Part shown: in pieces, positions 16,222 through 24,401 of the stretch | Numbering within the stretch: the first letter of the stretch is position 1 | Layout: each line of letters starts with the position of its first letter | DNA from: JADFJB01 sp964464595 | Lineage (GTDB): Bacteria > Zhuqueibacterota > JdFR-76 > DREG01 | Direction of reading: 5' to 3' | NCBI GenBank assembly: GCA_964464595.1 | Contig: CAYXGW010000006.1 | Location: 1-64,000 of the forward strand | DNA: 64,000 bases | Made by a program: the position numbers and the translations under genes | Notes under the pieces: generated by a model | Databases searched by the model: none | What the model saw: the letters and a program-made list of their open reading frames with translations, nothing else | What the model was told of the DNA's origin: nothing

Positions 16222-19200
16222 ATGAAACGTATCATATTTTTAATCCCTATTTCCGCTTTGTTATTTGTTCAAATAGTTTTCGCAAAAAGTTTTCAAACAC
16301 TTAGTAGCAATGAGATTTTGCCCTTCGCTACAGAGGAATCTGCACAAACCAAGCATAAAAGAGGGATAAATGTCTTCGGAAAACTTTCACCTGTTTTTGT
16401 ACCTAATGCGGGACAGACTCATTCAGAAGTTCTTTATTATACAAGAGGCTCTGATTTTGGAGTGTACCTAACTCATAAAGAGGTTGTTTTTACTTTCTTA
16501 GCAAAACAATCAAACACTCAGCCTGACATGACCATGATTTCATTCTCCGATCACGGCATGTCAACTCACAATGAATCGAATGTAATTTCATTTTCACTTG
16601 AGTTTTTAAACCCTAATCCCAAAATGACTATTGAGGGTCGCCAGAATGCTAGAGGTAAAATAAACTATTTTAAAGGAAATGATCCCAGAAATTGGTATCG
16701 CGGACTGCCATCCTATCGAAGTATTATCTATAAAGACCTTTGGTCTGGCGTGGATGTAGCATTTCACTTTGTAAAGGGACAATTAAAATACGATTTTGTC
16801 ATTAAACCAAACGCCAAAATTGAAGACATTCGACTCGCTTATCGTGGCATAGAAAATCTGGCATTGGATGAATCGGGTGACCTCTTTATTAAAACTTCTT
16901 TGGGAACTATAAAGGAAAAAAGACCTGTCAGCTACCAGGAAATAGATGGAAAAAAAATAGACGTGACAAGTCAATTCAAATTTTACGAAATTTTGGATAG
17001 CAACCAAGTATACGGTTTCGAAATTGGAGTTGATTATAATTCAAACCATCAACTAACTATTGACCCTGGCCTTGAATATTCAACGTTTTTAGGTGGAACG
17101 AGTACTGATGTAAGCAATAGCATCGCAATAGATTCGTATGGAAATAAGTACATTACAGGATTTACTAGTTCTGCAGACTTTCCGTTTACAACGGGTGCAT
17201 ATACTGCGAATAACGATATTTTTGTAGCTAAACTAGATAATAATAACGAAAACTTCCTCTACATTACTATCTTAGGAGGAAGCCAAAATGATACGGCAGA
17301 AAGTATTACTGTGGACGAATTCGGAAGGGCCTATTTAACAGGGTCTACAGCATCAACAGATTTTCCAACGACTTCAGGAGCTTATAGTACTTCACCAGCT
17401 GATGGTCGGAATGCTTTCGTCATGATGCTGGATCATGACGGAGAAAATTTGCTATACTCCACCTACTTAGGAGGAGATAACTGGGACAAAGGTAGTGACA
17501 TAAAGTTAGGTCCTTCTTGTCGCGTATACGTCCTGGGATTTACAAATAATATAACAACTGAACCAGACAATTTTCCTACAACGACCGGGGCATACCAAAC
17601 CACACCCGGTGGGAATGGAGATGCTTTTATTGCGATAATTAATCCTGATGTTACGGTATCACCGGCCATAGACCAATTAGTTTATTCAACTTACCTTGGA
17701 GGAAGCGCTCAGGAGGTAAGTTCAGGAATTGCTGTGGGTCAAGATGGTCGCATATATGTCGCTGGAACCACTGGGGCGGGTTTCCCCCCACCGACTGCAA
17801 ACGCGCGGCAGTCGCCCTTTCTCGGCGGTAAGGATGTCTTTTGTAGCATAATTGATCCTTCTGAACTGGTTCCTGCGGACCAACTCGTCTACTCAACCTT
17901 GCTAGGCGGCTCAGATGATGAACAATCCGCGGACTTAGCGTTAGATGTAGATGGAAATATCCTTTTAACAGGCTTTACTAAATCTGATGATTTCGATATT
18001 ACGCCAGGCGCTTATGCAACAAGTGCTTCTGATAACATTGGTGAGACAACAGCTTTGAGTAGTCATAACTTTGACGTGTTTGTTACGAAAATCAATCCAT
18101 CTCTGGCAATACTAGACCAACTAGTTTATTCTACTTATCTAGGTGGTACAGGAACTGAGAACAGCTATTCTCTTACGACTGATTTAGACGGGAATGCGTA
18201 CATAATAGGGGTTACTGAAAGTTTTGGATCGACAGAGTTTCCTACAACGTCGCTAGCTTACTCAAATACTCACAGCGGCGATTTTGATATTTTTGTTTCC
18301 AAAATAACTCCTTCGCTCCTGGTCCCTCCTGCGGAACAACTCCTGTACTCTACATATCTGGGTGGAAGTGAGAGGGACGTTGGGCGAGGAATAGCTCTTG
18401 ATCCTTCAGGCAAAGTATACATTACGGGTAATACTCAATCAGATGATTTTCCAACTACCTCGGATGCAGACGACGATTCACACAATGGTATAGGAACTTG
18501 GGATGCCTTCATTGCAAAGCTTGGGATACCAGTAACGGAGAACTGGCCCTGGATCTTATCAGTGGCACCCAACGTCGGCATTAAGGGGGCGACGTATGAC
18601 ATTGCAATTTCGGGCGGTGGTTTCTCAGAACACTCTGGTCTAAGTTTTTGGCATGCTAAACGGCAGACTGATTTTGTAAATGTAGGACTCAGTGACTTTC
18701 AGTTAGCCGATATACATGTAAATAGTCTTGACTTTATCAGCAGCAGACGTCTTGAAGCAAACATAACTGTATCTAATAGCGCATTGTCAGATGGTTGGCA
18801 TGTTGAGTTTATTGGTGGGTCTCCCCCAATCATTCGTTTTTATTATATATACAATGGACTACGGGTAGAAAACCCAAATGCCACATCTGATATGGACTTC
18901 TTTCCAGTGATTCAGGATCCTTTTCGCATGATTACAATTGAGCAAGTCTTTCTATCTACGAGTAGGAAGTCAATAGATTACAACCTCATTATCAAGGGGA
19001 AAGGATTCAAAAAAGGTATGAAACTATTTCTTAGTGCGAAGAAGCCGGAAGTTGGAACTGAAATCAGAATTTCGGAGAAAGAAGTGCCCTTTAGTGTCAA
19101 AAAGGTTGAAATTCAAAGTGACACTTCGCTAATTGCAATCGTCTCTACAGAAAAAAAGATGCCAGATACAACCCTTCACTTGATAGGAGTTAACCCAGAT

Positions 19201-19260
19201 GGAGGCATTACTTCAAAAGAATTTAATTTTAGTTCAGTGAAAAAACGACCAGAGAAATAA
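16222..19260 (+). CDS. Secreted SBBP-repeat beta-propeller protein
   Basis: The 1012-residue protein has a signal peptide (about 1-22) and an N-terminal domain (about 50-280) with FVPNAGQTHSEVLYYTRG and DLWSGVDVAFH motifs, typical of the domain that precedes SBBP repeats. From about 285 to 770 there are roughly eight repeats of the form 'YSTYLGGS..D....IAVD..G..Y.TG.T.S.DFPTT.GAY', which form a beta-propeller. The C-terminus (about 775-1005) holds two IPT/TIG-like immunoglobulin domains. It is probably secreted or surface-bound; ligand unknown. AAAGGAGG precedes ATG 16222. Repeat copy 5 supplies a likely promoter, and the gene lies between the two 37-bp direct repeats. Confidence 0.85.
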   Translation: MKRIIFLIPISALLFVQIVFAKSFQTLSSNEILPFATEESAQTKHKRGINVFGKLSPVFVPNAGQTHSEVLYYTRGSDFGVYLTHKEVVFTFLAKQSNTQPDMTMISFSDHGMSTHNESNVISFSLEFLNPNPKMTIEGRQNARGKINYFKGNDPRNWYRGLPSYRSIIYKDLWSGVDVAFHFVKGQLKYDFVIKPNAKIEDIRLAYRGIENLALDESGDLFIKTSLGTIKEKRPVSYQEIDGKKIDVTSQFKFYEILDSNQVYGFEIGVDYNSNHQLTIDPGLEYSTFLGGTSTDVSNSIAIDSYGNKYITGFTSSADFPFTTGAYTANNDIFVAKLDNNNENFLYITILGGSQNDTAESITVDEFGRAYLTGSTASTDFPTTSGAYSTSPADGRNAFVMMLDHDGENLLYSTYLGGDNWDKGSDIKLGPSCRVYVLGFTNNITTEPDNFPTTTGAYQTTPGGNGDAFIAIINPDVTVSPAIDQLVYSTYLGGSAQEVSSGIAVGQDGRIYVAGTTGAGFPPPTANARQSPFLGGKDVFCSIIDPSELVPADQLVYSTLLGGSDDEQSADLALDVDGNILLTGFTKSDDFDITPGAYATSASDNIGETTALSSHNFDVFVTKINPSLAILDQLVYSTYLGGTGTENSYSLTTDLDGNAYIIGVTESFGSTEFPTTSLAYSNTHSGDFDIFVSKITPSLLVPPAEQLLYSTYLGGSERDVGRGIALDPSGKVYITGNTQSDDFPTTSDADDDSHNGIGTWDAFIAKLGIPVTENWPWILSVAPNVGIKGATYDIAISGGGFSEHSGLSFWHAKRQTDFVNVGLSDFQLADIHVNSLDFISSRRLEANITVSNSALSDGWHVEFIGGSPPIIRFYYIYNGLRVENPNATSDMDFFPVIQDPFRMITIEQVFLSTSRKSIDYNLIIKGKGFKKGMKLFLSAKKPEVGTEIRISEKEVPFSVKKVEIQSDTSLIAIVSTEKKMPDTTLHLIGVNPDGGITSKEFNFSSVKKRPEK

Positions 19261-19502
19261 AGGATTTAGGAAGTAATGTGCCTAACTTGACCTCTACACA
19301 AACGCTTTCGCAAGTATACTCTGAGTTGGAATAGAACGCTATATTGCAACACGAAATCACATAATTGATTGTTGTTAAAGAAGTCAAAACTCCTCAAATA
19401 TCGCTTCAAGAGCGCCGGTCCCATATAGACTAAAGGTCACGTCAAAAGTTCTAAAGTTATTATTTTAAGAATTTGGTTGTTCAAGCCATCCCCCAAAAAA
19501 CC

Positions 19503-19539
19503 AACTTATCATTGCTAGTGTCTCCGCAAAGTTGTAGCT
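19503..19539 (+). repeat. 37-bp direct repeat, right copy (in gap 19261-19582)
   Basis: Exact copy of 15221-15257. The 322-base gap it lies in shows no gene; a lone GCCTAAC at 19280 was considered as an integron-type core but has no partner. The copy ends 43 bases before the ABC transporter start, so it may also act as 5' regulatory DNA for that gene. Confidence 0.85.
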
Positions 19540-19582
19540 TATCCTAAAATTATCCTCTCACTCATGATCATTTTATGCGGCA

Positions 19583-20476
19583 ATGGCTACTCCTATCATC
19601 ATTTCAGTAAGTAATTTAACGAAATATTACGGCAATACACTCGGCGTTAAAAATATCAATTTTACTGTGAACCAGGGTGAGATTTTCGGATTCCTCGGCC
19701 CGAATGGCGCAGGGAAAACCACCACCATTCGCATGCTGCTGGATTTGTTAAGACCTTCTTCCGGACAAATAAATATATTTGGCCGGGAGATTTATAGCCA
19801 CTCTCTCGAGATCCGAAGAAGGTGCGGATATTTACCGGGCAGTTTTTCCGCCTATGGCAATATGACCGGTACGGATTTTCTAAAATTCGCCGCATCCATG
19901 CGAAAGACCGAACCTAAATTACAGCCAAGTTTGATCGACCGATTTCAACTTTCCCAGGATGATCTATCGCAAAAGGTTAAACATTTGTCCCACGGAACGC
20001 TGCAAAAATTGGGCATCATCCAGGCATTTTTTCATCAGCCGGAATTACTCATTCTCGATGAACCCACCATCGGCCTCGATCCTCTCATGCAGGAGGAATT
20101 TTACCGGCTTTTACGCGAAATGCAAAATGAAGGGAAAACCATTTTCTTTTCATCCCACAATCTTCCGGAAGTCGAGAAAGTTTGCCACCGGATCGCGATT
20201 ATCCGGGAAGGTGAATTGGTTGCGCTGGAAACATTGGCGGGTTTGAAAAAGAAAAAGTTGAAGCGACTGCACTTTACCCTGAGTAAGCCTGTTCCCGGTC
20301 TGGAATTACCCGGCGCGAATTTAGTGAATCAAAAAGATTTGAGCTATGAATACCTGGTCGAGGGTGATATTCCAACTTTACTGCAGCGGCTGTCAAAATT
20401 ACCCATCGAAGATTTAACTTTCCCGGAACCGGATTTGGAAGAAGTGTTCATGGCCTATTATCGCAAGGAAGAGTAA
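19583..20476 (+). CDS. ABC transporter ATP-binding protein (ABC-2 type exporter)
   Basis: The 297-residue ATPase carries Walker A (GPNGAGKTT, 39-47), a signature in the variant form LSHGT (135-139, instead of LSGGQ), Walker B LLILDEP (155-161) and a switch His in SSHNL. Residues 230-297 are the extra C-terminal domain common in ABC-2/NatA/CcmA-like exporters. It would power the membrane protein encoded 3 bases downstream. Substrate is unknown. Start ATG 19583 has a poor ribosome-binding site. The neighbouring genes do not indicate a substrate. Confidence 0.9.
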   Translation: MATPIIISVSNLTKYYGNTLGVKNINFTVNQGEIFGFLGPNGAGKTTTIRMLLDLLRPSSGQINIFGREIYSHSLEIRRRCGYLPGSFSAYGNMTGTDFLKFAASMRKTEPKLQPSLIDRFQLSQDDLSQKVKHLSHGTLQKLGIIQAFFHQPELLILDEPTIGLDPLMQEEFYRLLREMQNEGKTIFFSSHNLPEVEKVCHRIAIIREGELVALETLAGLKKKKLKRLHFTLSKPVPGLELPGANLVNQKDLSYEYLVEGDIPTLLQRLSKLPIEDLTFPEPDLEEVFMAYYRKEE

Positions 20477-20479
20477 AAT

Positions 20480-21283
20480 ATGTCCTATTTTTATTTTATC
20501 TGGAAATCCCATCGCAATTTTTTGCTGTTTAGCATGGTCATCATTTCATTCTTTCAGTTTATCATCCTGAAATTTGTTACGACTTTCGATTATTCATCCA
20601 TTATCACTTTACTTTTGGAACAGCTTCCAGAGAATATGCAGGCTATGTTTGGCGAGCAATTTATATCCATGATGACTGTGGAAGGCTCTGCCGCATTCGG
20701 CTTGAACCATCCCATGGTTCTGGTGATCTTATCCATTGGCGCAATCACGATTCCGAGCCGCCATATTGCCGGAGAAGCAGAAACCGGCACCCTGGAATTA
20801 GTCTTGTCCTTCCCGGTTACAAGGTTCAAATTTTTATTAAACCTGTGGATATCTGCAGTCGTTTTTCTATTTCTCATCATATTTTGCGCCACATTTTCTT
20901 CTTTATTATCGATGAAATTATTCCACCAGTTATCCCCGGATTTATTTGTCAAAATGATCTCAATCGGTTGTAACCTTTGGCTGCTGTTTGTTTTTGTGAT
21001 GAGTCTTTCGTTATTGCTATCTTCATTTGGCAAAGAGGGAAATAAAACTGCTATCCGGGTTGCCGGCATAACACTCATATTTTACATATTGCATTTTCTC
21101 AGCTCGATCTGGAGTGGAATTCGATTCATTAAACCATTCAACTTTTTTAATTATTACCAGCCGGAAGACCTGATAGTCGGCAGCCGAAGCTTTTCGCTGC
21201 ACGCGGTGGTATTGCTTTCGATGATCCTGATCTGTTTATTGATTAGCATGTACCAATTTAATCGAAGAGATATACCGGGGTAA
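20480..21283 (+). CDS. ABC-2 type transporter permease
   Basis: The 267-residue protein has about six hydrophobic helices (near 15-35, 78-95, 112-140, 155-178, 190-212, 240-260) and the conserved 'GEAETGTLELVLSFPVTR' coupling region (about 97-114) of ABC-2 permeases. It begins 3 bases after its ATPase stop and must function with it as an exporter. The gene is followed by a 600-base repeat-rich gap, so the transporter is a two-gene unit. Confidence 0.88.
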   Translation: MSYFYFIWKSHRNFLLFSMVIISFFQFIILKFVTTFDYSSIITLLLEQLPENMQAMFGEQFISMMTVEGSAAFGLNHPMVLVILSIGAITIPSRHIAGEAETGTLELVLSFPVTRFKFLLNLWISAVVFLFLIIFCATFSSLLSMKLFHQLSPDLFVKMISIGCNLWLLFVFVMSLSLLLSSFGKEGNKTAIRVAGITLIFYILHFLSSIWSGIRFIKPFNFFNYYQPEDLIVGSRSFSLHAVVLLSMILICLLISMYQFNRRDIPG

Positions 21284-21372
21284 TGTGTGATACCAATCTT
21301 TATTGTTTTGAATATTAAATACAATGTACTAGTTTGATTATATAATCATAATTTAGAAATGTGAATTACCAA

Positions 21373-21488
21373 TCCCATGGGGATGAAATGTTTATAGCCT
21401 AAATTTTCTAAAAATAGTAAAACTCCTACGGAGTTCCGAATCAGAGAATTATATTATTCCTATAAACATTTCACTCCTATCGGAGTTA
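21373..21488. repeat. REP-like hairpin pair in inverted orientation
   Basis: TGAAATGTTTATAG (21384-21397) and CTATAAACATTTCA (21460-21473) are perfect inverted repeats. Each is joined to a small hairpin (TCCCATGGGGA; ACTCCTATCGGAGT), and a third, AACTCCTACGGAGTT (21421-21435), lies between them. This composite layout resembles bacterial interspersed mosaic elements made of REP units. No associated transposase is in the window. Confidence 0.7.
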
Positions 21489-21590
21489 ATTAGGATCAAT
21501 ACAAGGGAATTAAATCGAAGTATCCATTTTTATGATGAATCATAACTAACCTGGATAATTCATGAATCAGCTTTTAAGATAAAGTTTCCT

Positions 21591-21793
21591 AATGTCATCC
21601 CATCGCGCAGGATGCTTCAGAGGATGTTCCTAAAGCTTTCAGGGGTGTCCGAGAACCCCAAAAATGTCACCCCCGAGTGCTTTCATTGGGGGTCTGTTTT
21701 CATCAGTTAAGCACAAAATGGACTCCTGCTTAAGGCATGCAGGAGTAACAAAACCAGTTCTCGGACACCCTGAGAGCATTCGGGAATGACAGT
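21591..21793. repeat. MITE-like element with nested inverted repeats
   Basis: Outer ends are TGTCATCCC (about 21594) and GGGAATGACA (about 21781). Inside are perfect 14-base inverted repeats GGGTGTCCGAGAAC (21643-21656) and GTTCTCGGACACCC (21757-21770), and within these a hairpin ACTCCTGC/GCAGGAGT (21722-21746). No coding frame is present. It looks like a non-autonomous mobile or REP-type element of about 200 bases in the gap 21284-21898. Confidence 0.6.
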
Positions 21794-21898
21794 TTTATTA
21801 ACCAGTGACAAAGTTTATGAATAGATCAGGTTTAATGAATATTGAATTAAAATACTTTTGAATGCACATTGATTGTGCATAATTTTAAAAGTGGCAAA

Positions 21899-22129
21899 AT
21901 GAGAACAATACCAATTACAGAATTTCGTAAAAAAGCTTCAAACTATTTTTCTGATGTTGAAAAAGGTGAGACTTTAGTAATAATTCGTCATGGCAAAGCA
22001 ATTGCAGAAATATCACCAGCTGAAAATATAGAATTGACAATTCCTGCCTGGAAAGATCCCGGATTAAGGATTTCATTAAACGGCACCAGCTTATCCAAGG
22101 CAATCTTAGATGAACGCAAAATACCATAA
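21899..22129 (+). CDS. Phd/YefM-family antitoxin without adjacent toxin
   Basis: From ATG 21899 the product has 76 residues: RTIPITEFRKKASNYFSDVEKGETLVIIRHGKAIAEI is the Phd/YefM DNA-binding and dimerisation domain, and PAWKDPGLRISLNGTSLSKAILDERK is the toxin-binding tail of the type usually paired with a PIN-domain nuclease. A TTG 30 bases upstream is also in frame but less likely. No PIN toxin follows; the next gene encodes DUF2277. The antitoxin is therefore an orphan, possibly left by deletion or by the mobile elements just upstream. Confidence 0.8.
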   Translation: MRTIPITEFRKKASNYFSDVEKGETLVIIRHGKAIAEISPAENIELTIPAWKDPGLRISLNGTSLSKAILDERKIP

Positions 22130-22196
22130 TTAAAACTGAAACCTAAATTCACCAAATTGAATGAAAATTTAATTAATAATTTCCCAAGGAGAGTCT

Positions 22197-22463
22197 ATGT
22201 GCCGGAACATAAAAGTATTATTCAATTTTGATCCACCCGCAACCGATGAAGAAATTTATGCATCCTCCCTGCAGTTTGTTCGCAAGCTGAGCGGATTTAC
22301 CAAGCCATCGAAAGTGAATGAAGCTGCATTCAACCTTGCTATTGGAGAAGTAACACAAGTTGCCCGCAAGTTAATAGACTCACTTTCCACGAATGCGCTT
22401 CCACGTAACCGGGAAATAGAGGTCGCCAAAGCCCGTGCACGTAGCGCCCAACGATTCGGATAA
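22197..22463 (+). CDS. DUF2277 domain protein
   Basis: The 88-residue protein matches the DUF2277 family over its full length: MCRNIKVLFNF at the start, the PPATDEEIYASSLQFVRKLSG and KPSKVNEAAFNLAI core, and the ending AKARARSAQRFG. It is soluble and helical, with no known function. AAGGAGAG precedes the ATG at a good distance. It appears monocistronic. Confidence 0.88.
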   Translation: MCRNIKVLFNFDPPATDEEIYASSLQFVRKLSGFTKPSKVNEAAFNLAIGEVTQVARKLIDSLSTNALPRNREIEVAKARARSAQRFG

Positions 22464-22771
22464 TTCCGGCTTGGTCCACTGAAGTTTGAACTATAGATTG
22501 CACGACGTGTGGGAATGACAGTGCTAATAATTCATGGTTTTATTGTGAATGCTATGGTTTTATAGCATTATAAAAATCAATTAGAACCATGCTCGTCGCT
22601 TGAAAATCGAAACTCTTTTTGGTTGTTTAAAATTTCGTGGCTTTCGTCTTGAGCAAACTCACATGACTAAATCAAACCCCTTTTATTACGATGTTAAATT
22701 GTTGAATAAGAGAATTTTTTAATCATTTAGATTCCTAAATAAAATCGAAGACAAGTCGAAAATCACAAGCA
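22464..22771. other. Non-coding gap before the attC-like site
   Basis: No gene was found. A perfect 8-base hairpin AATGCTAT/ATAGCATT (22548-22569) lies downstream of DUF2277 without a T-run, and GGGAATGACAG (22511-22521) resembles an end of the 21.6-21.8 kb element. The remainder is AT-rich and featureless. Confidence 0.4.
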
Positions 22772-22897
22772 ACATAACGGCCAGGCTAAGCCGCAACGGG
22801 CTGAGGGCACGACGAATGTTCGAAGTAACGTAGACGCGGCGGACGATTCGGGGGCAAGACCGTCGAGCCCAGTGTCGGCTTGAGCGAATGGTTAGGC
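22772..22897 (-). mobile_element. Integron attC-like recombination site
   Basis: On the minus strand, 21 bases after the GH18 stop, the sequence begins GCCTAAC (RYYYAAC core, 22891-22897) and continues CATTCGCTCAAGCCG (L''-like). It ends CGGCTTAG, CCTGGCC, GTTATG (L' and R' positions, down to 22773). The inner stem AAGCCG/CGGCTT is complementary, and the GC-rich 126 bases stand out in AT-rich surroundings. The other cassette end is GTTAGGC on the minus strand (plus 23815-23821), which exactly complements GCCTAAC, as expected for the circular form. R' deviates at one position of GTTRRRY. Confidence 0.72.
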
Positions 22898-22918
22898 CAC
22901 AATGTGATTTTTCCACGC

Positions 22919-23791
22919 CTATCCGAGCCTGAGCGTTCTGCCGATTTCTTTCCCCCAAGTCCCTTCGTTATCATCTGAGAGTTCCCAGCCCATGACCCCA
23001 CCGAAATCAGTTGGATATTTTTGCTGAAGCGGCTGGATAACATCTGGTATTAACACAGACAGAGGCAGGTAGCCTTGCCCGGCAGACTTCGGGCCGACAG
23101 GCATACCCAACATGAGTTTCTGCGGTCCTGTCGTCTGTGCAATGGTCTCGTACCAATGAATATCAAGTTCAGGTGTTCCGTCCCACGCCGGATTATTATA
23201 AAACTGATTGTTGATCCAGGTGATACTATTAGACACATTCTGCCAGATCTTAACATAGGGCTCGTCGACGTAAGTTGTACCCCAATAAGGCGTCTGAGGC
23301 GCGTGGGTGATGATATTTTGCTCTGACGGCAGTTGCTTGGCAAGCTCTTTTGTGAGGGAAATCAGAAAATCCACTCCATTGTAAGGAGGTGAAGACTGGA
23401 AGGCAGAAGTGTCTTCGAAATCGATGTCGACACCGTTGAAACCATATTTTGTGATCCAGTTACCAACCAAATCTGAAACCAGGCTATCGACATTTCCGCA
23501 ATATGCTTTGTACTGATCGGACGTAATGCCTAAAGCACCGCCGAATGAGATGAGCACATTCTTGCCGGCATTCTTTAGCGTCTGAATGTTGCCCCTGAGA
23601 TCGTTAGGGGAATACCATGCGCCCTCCCCCTTCAATTTCAAGTCAGACGGAGAGGTTGTTGGCCCACTCGGTACCAGAAATGCAAAGATGAAATCGGTGT
23701 AAGGTAGGGCAGCGATTTGTTGGATTGATAAATTCGTGTTGCCATTGTAATAGATCACCAATCGTGGTGAATTCGAGTTTTGAGTCTCCAT
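22919..23791 (-). CDS. GH18 chitinase-like protein in an integron-type gene cassette
   Basis: The 290-residue protein has the glycoside hydrolase 18 barrel: LVIYYNGN on strand 1, NVLISFGGALG, and NGVDIDFED carrying the catalytic Glu. The first Asp of the DxxDxDxE motif is Asn here, which may lower activity. MLGMPVGP and GGVMGWELSDD mark later strands. No signal peptide is seen, unusual for a chitinase. AAAGGAG precedes the ATG. It is the only clearly real reverse-strand gene, is boxed between a GTTAGGC core 24 bases upstream of the start and an attC-like site downstream, and so looks mobile. It could instead be an endo-N-acetylglucosaminidase or a binding protein. Confidence 0.82.
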   Translation of the reverse strand: METQNSNSPRLVIYYNGNTNLSIQQIAALPYTDFIFAFLVPSGPTTSPSDLKLKGEGAWYSPNDLRGNIQTLKNAGKNVLISFGGALGITSDQYKAYCGNVDSLVSDLVGNWITKYGFNGVDIDFEDTSAFQSSPPYNGVDFLISLTKELAKQLPSEQNIITHAPQTPYWGTTYVDEPYVKIWQNVSNSITWINNQFYNNPAWDGTPELDIHWYETIAQTTGPQKLMLGMPVGPKSAGQGYLPLSVLIPDVIQPLQQKYPTDFGGVMGWELSDDNEGTWGKEIGRTLRLG

Positions 23792-23811
23792 GGTATTCTC
23801 CTTTGGTTATT

Positions 23812-23877
23812 ATGGGCCTAACATAAGTATGAACGAGTCGCTCATACTATTTATAAGTGACAAATAAAGTCGTTCAT
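23812..23877 (-). repeat. Dispersed 64-bp stem-loop repeat, copy B
   Basis: The reverse complement starts GATGAACGACTTTATTTGT and contains ATGAGCGACTCGTTCAT. It aligns without gaps to copy A at 5112-5176. It abuts the GTTAGGC core of the cassette, so the cassette may have inserted at the edge of this element. It could also carry a promoter reading into the GH18 gene. Confidence 0.6.
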
Positions 23878-23879
23878 CC

Positions 23880-24401
23880 GGAACAACAACTTTTGCTTTT
23901 TAATTTATAAAAACAGATTCTTAGATGTATTATTTTTGCTCCTCCTTCCAAAATAGCCAACTGATCTAAAGCGGATAATCAATTTTATGAATAATCCAAG
24001 GTACCTGTTAGATTATCAGATATCAAGCATAAAATTCAATCGGACTTGAATTTTTTTATCCAGTATTTATCCAAATAATTTTGTCTTGCAACAGCCTGTC
24101 AAGATTTCTTTCACAATCCCAACCTTGGAGAAGGAAATTCCTGTGGTACGGTATCCAAAATTATTCAACCACTCAGGATGGCTCCTTGTGGTTGGATAGA
24201 ATGATAATCCTATTCCAATTTACTCTAATTTGATTCATTGATCATTGGCAAATCTCCAGTCTCTTAATTTTTTATTTTACAGCCATTTTTACGCTACTTA
24301 TTCTTGACAATTATATTGATTATTAGATATATTTTAGGGCTTTTCAAGCTAAGTTAGCGCTTCACTTTACATATATTATTTGATTTGGATAAAATTATAA
24401 A
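23880..24401 (+). promoter_or_regulatory. Leader and promoter region of the respiratory operon
   Basis: TTGACA (24304-24309), a 17- or 18-base spacer and ATATAT/TATATT (24327-24333) form a strong sigma-70-type promoter about 70 bases before the SCO gene. A CAACCAC/GTGGTTG hairpin (24166-24194) is the only other structure noticed. No gene lies in this gap of about 520 bases. Confidence 0.6.

Noticed and set aside
19280..19286. GCCTAAC after the SBBP gene as a second integron attC core
   Set aside because: No matching GTTRRRY core or L'/L'' stem was found within 150 bases.
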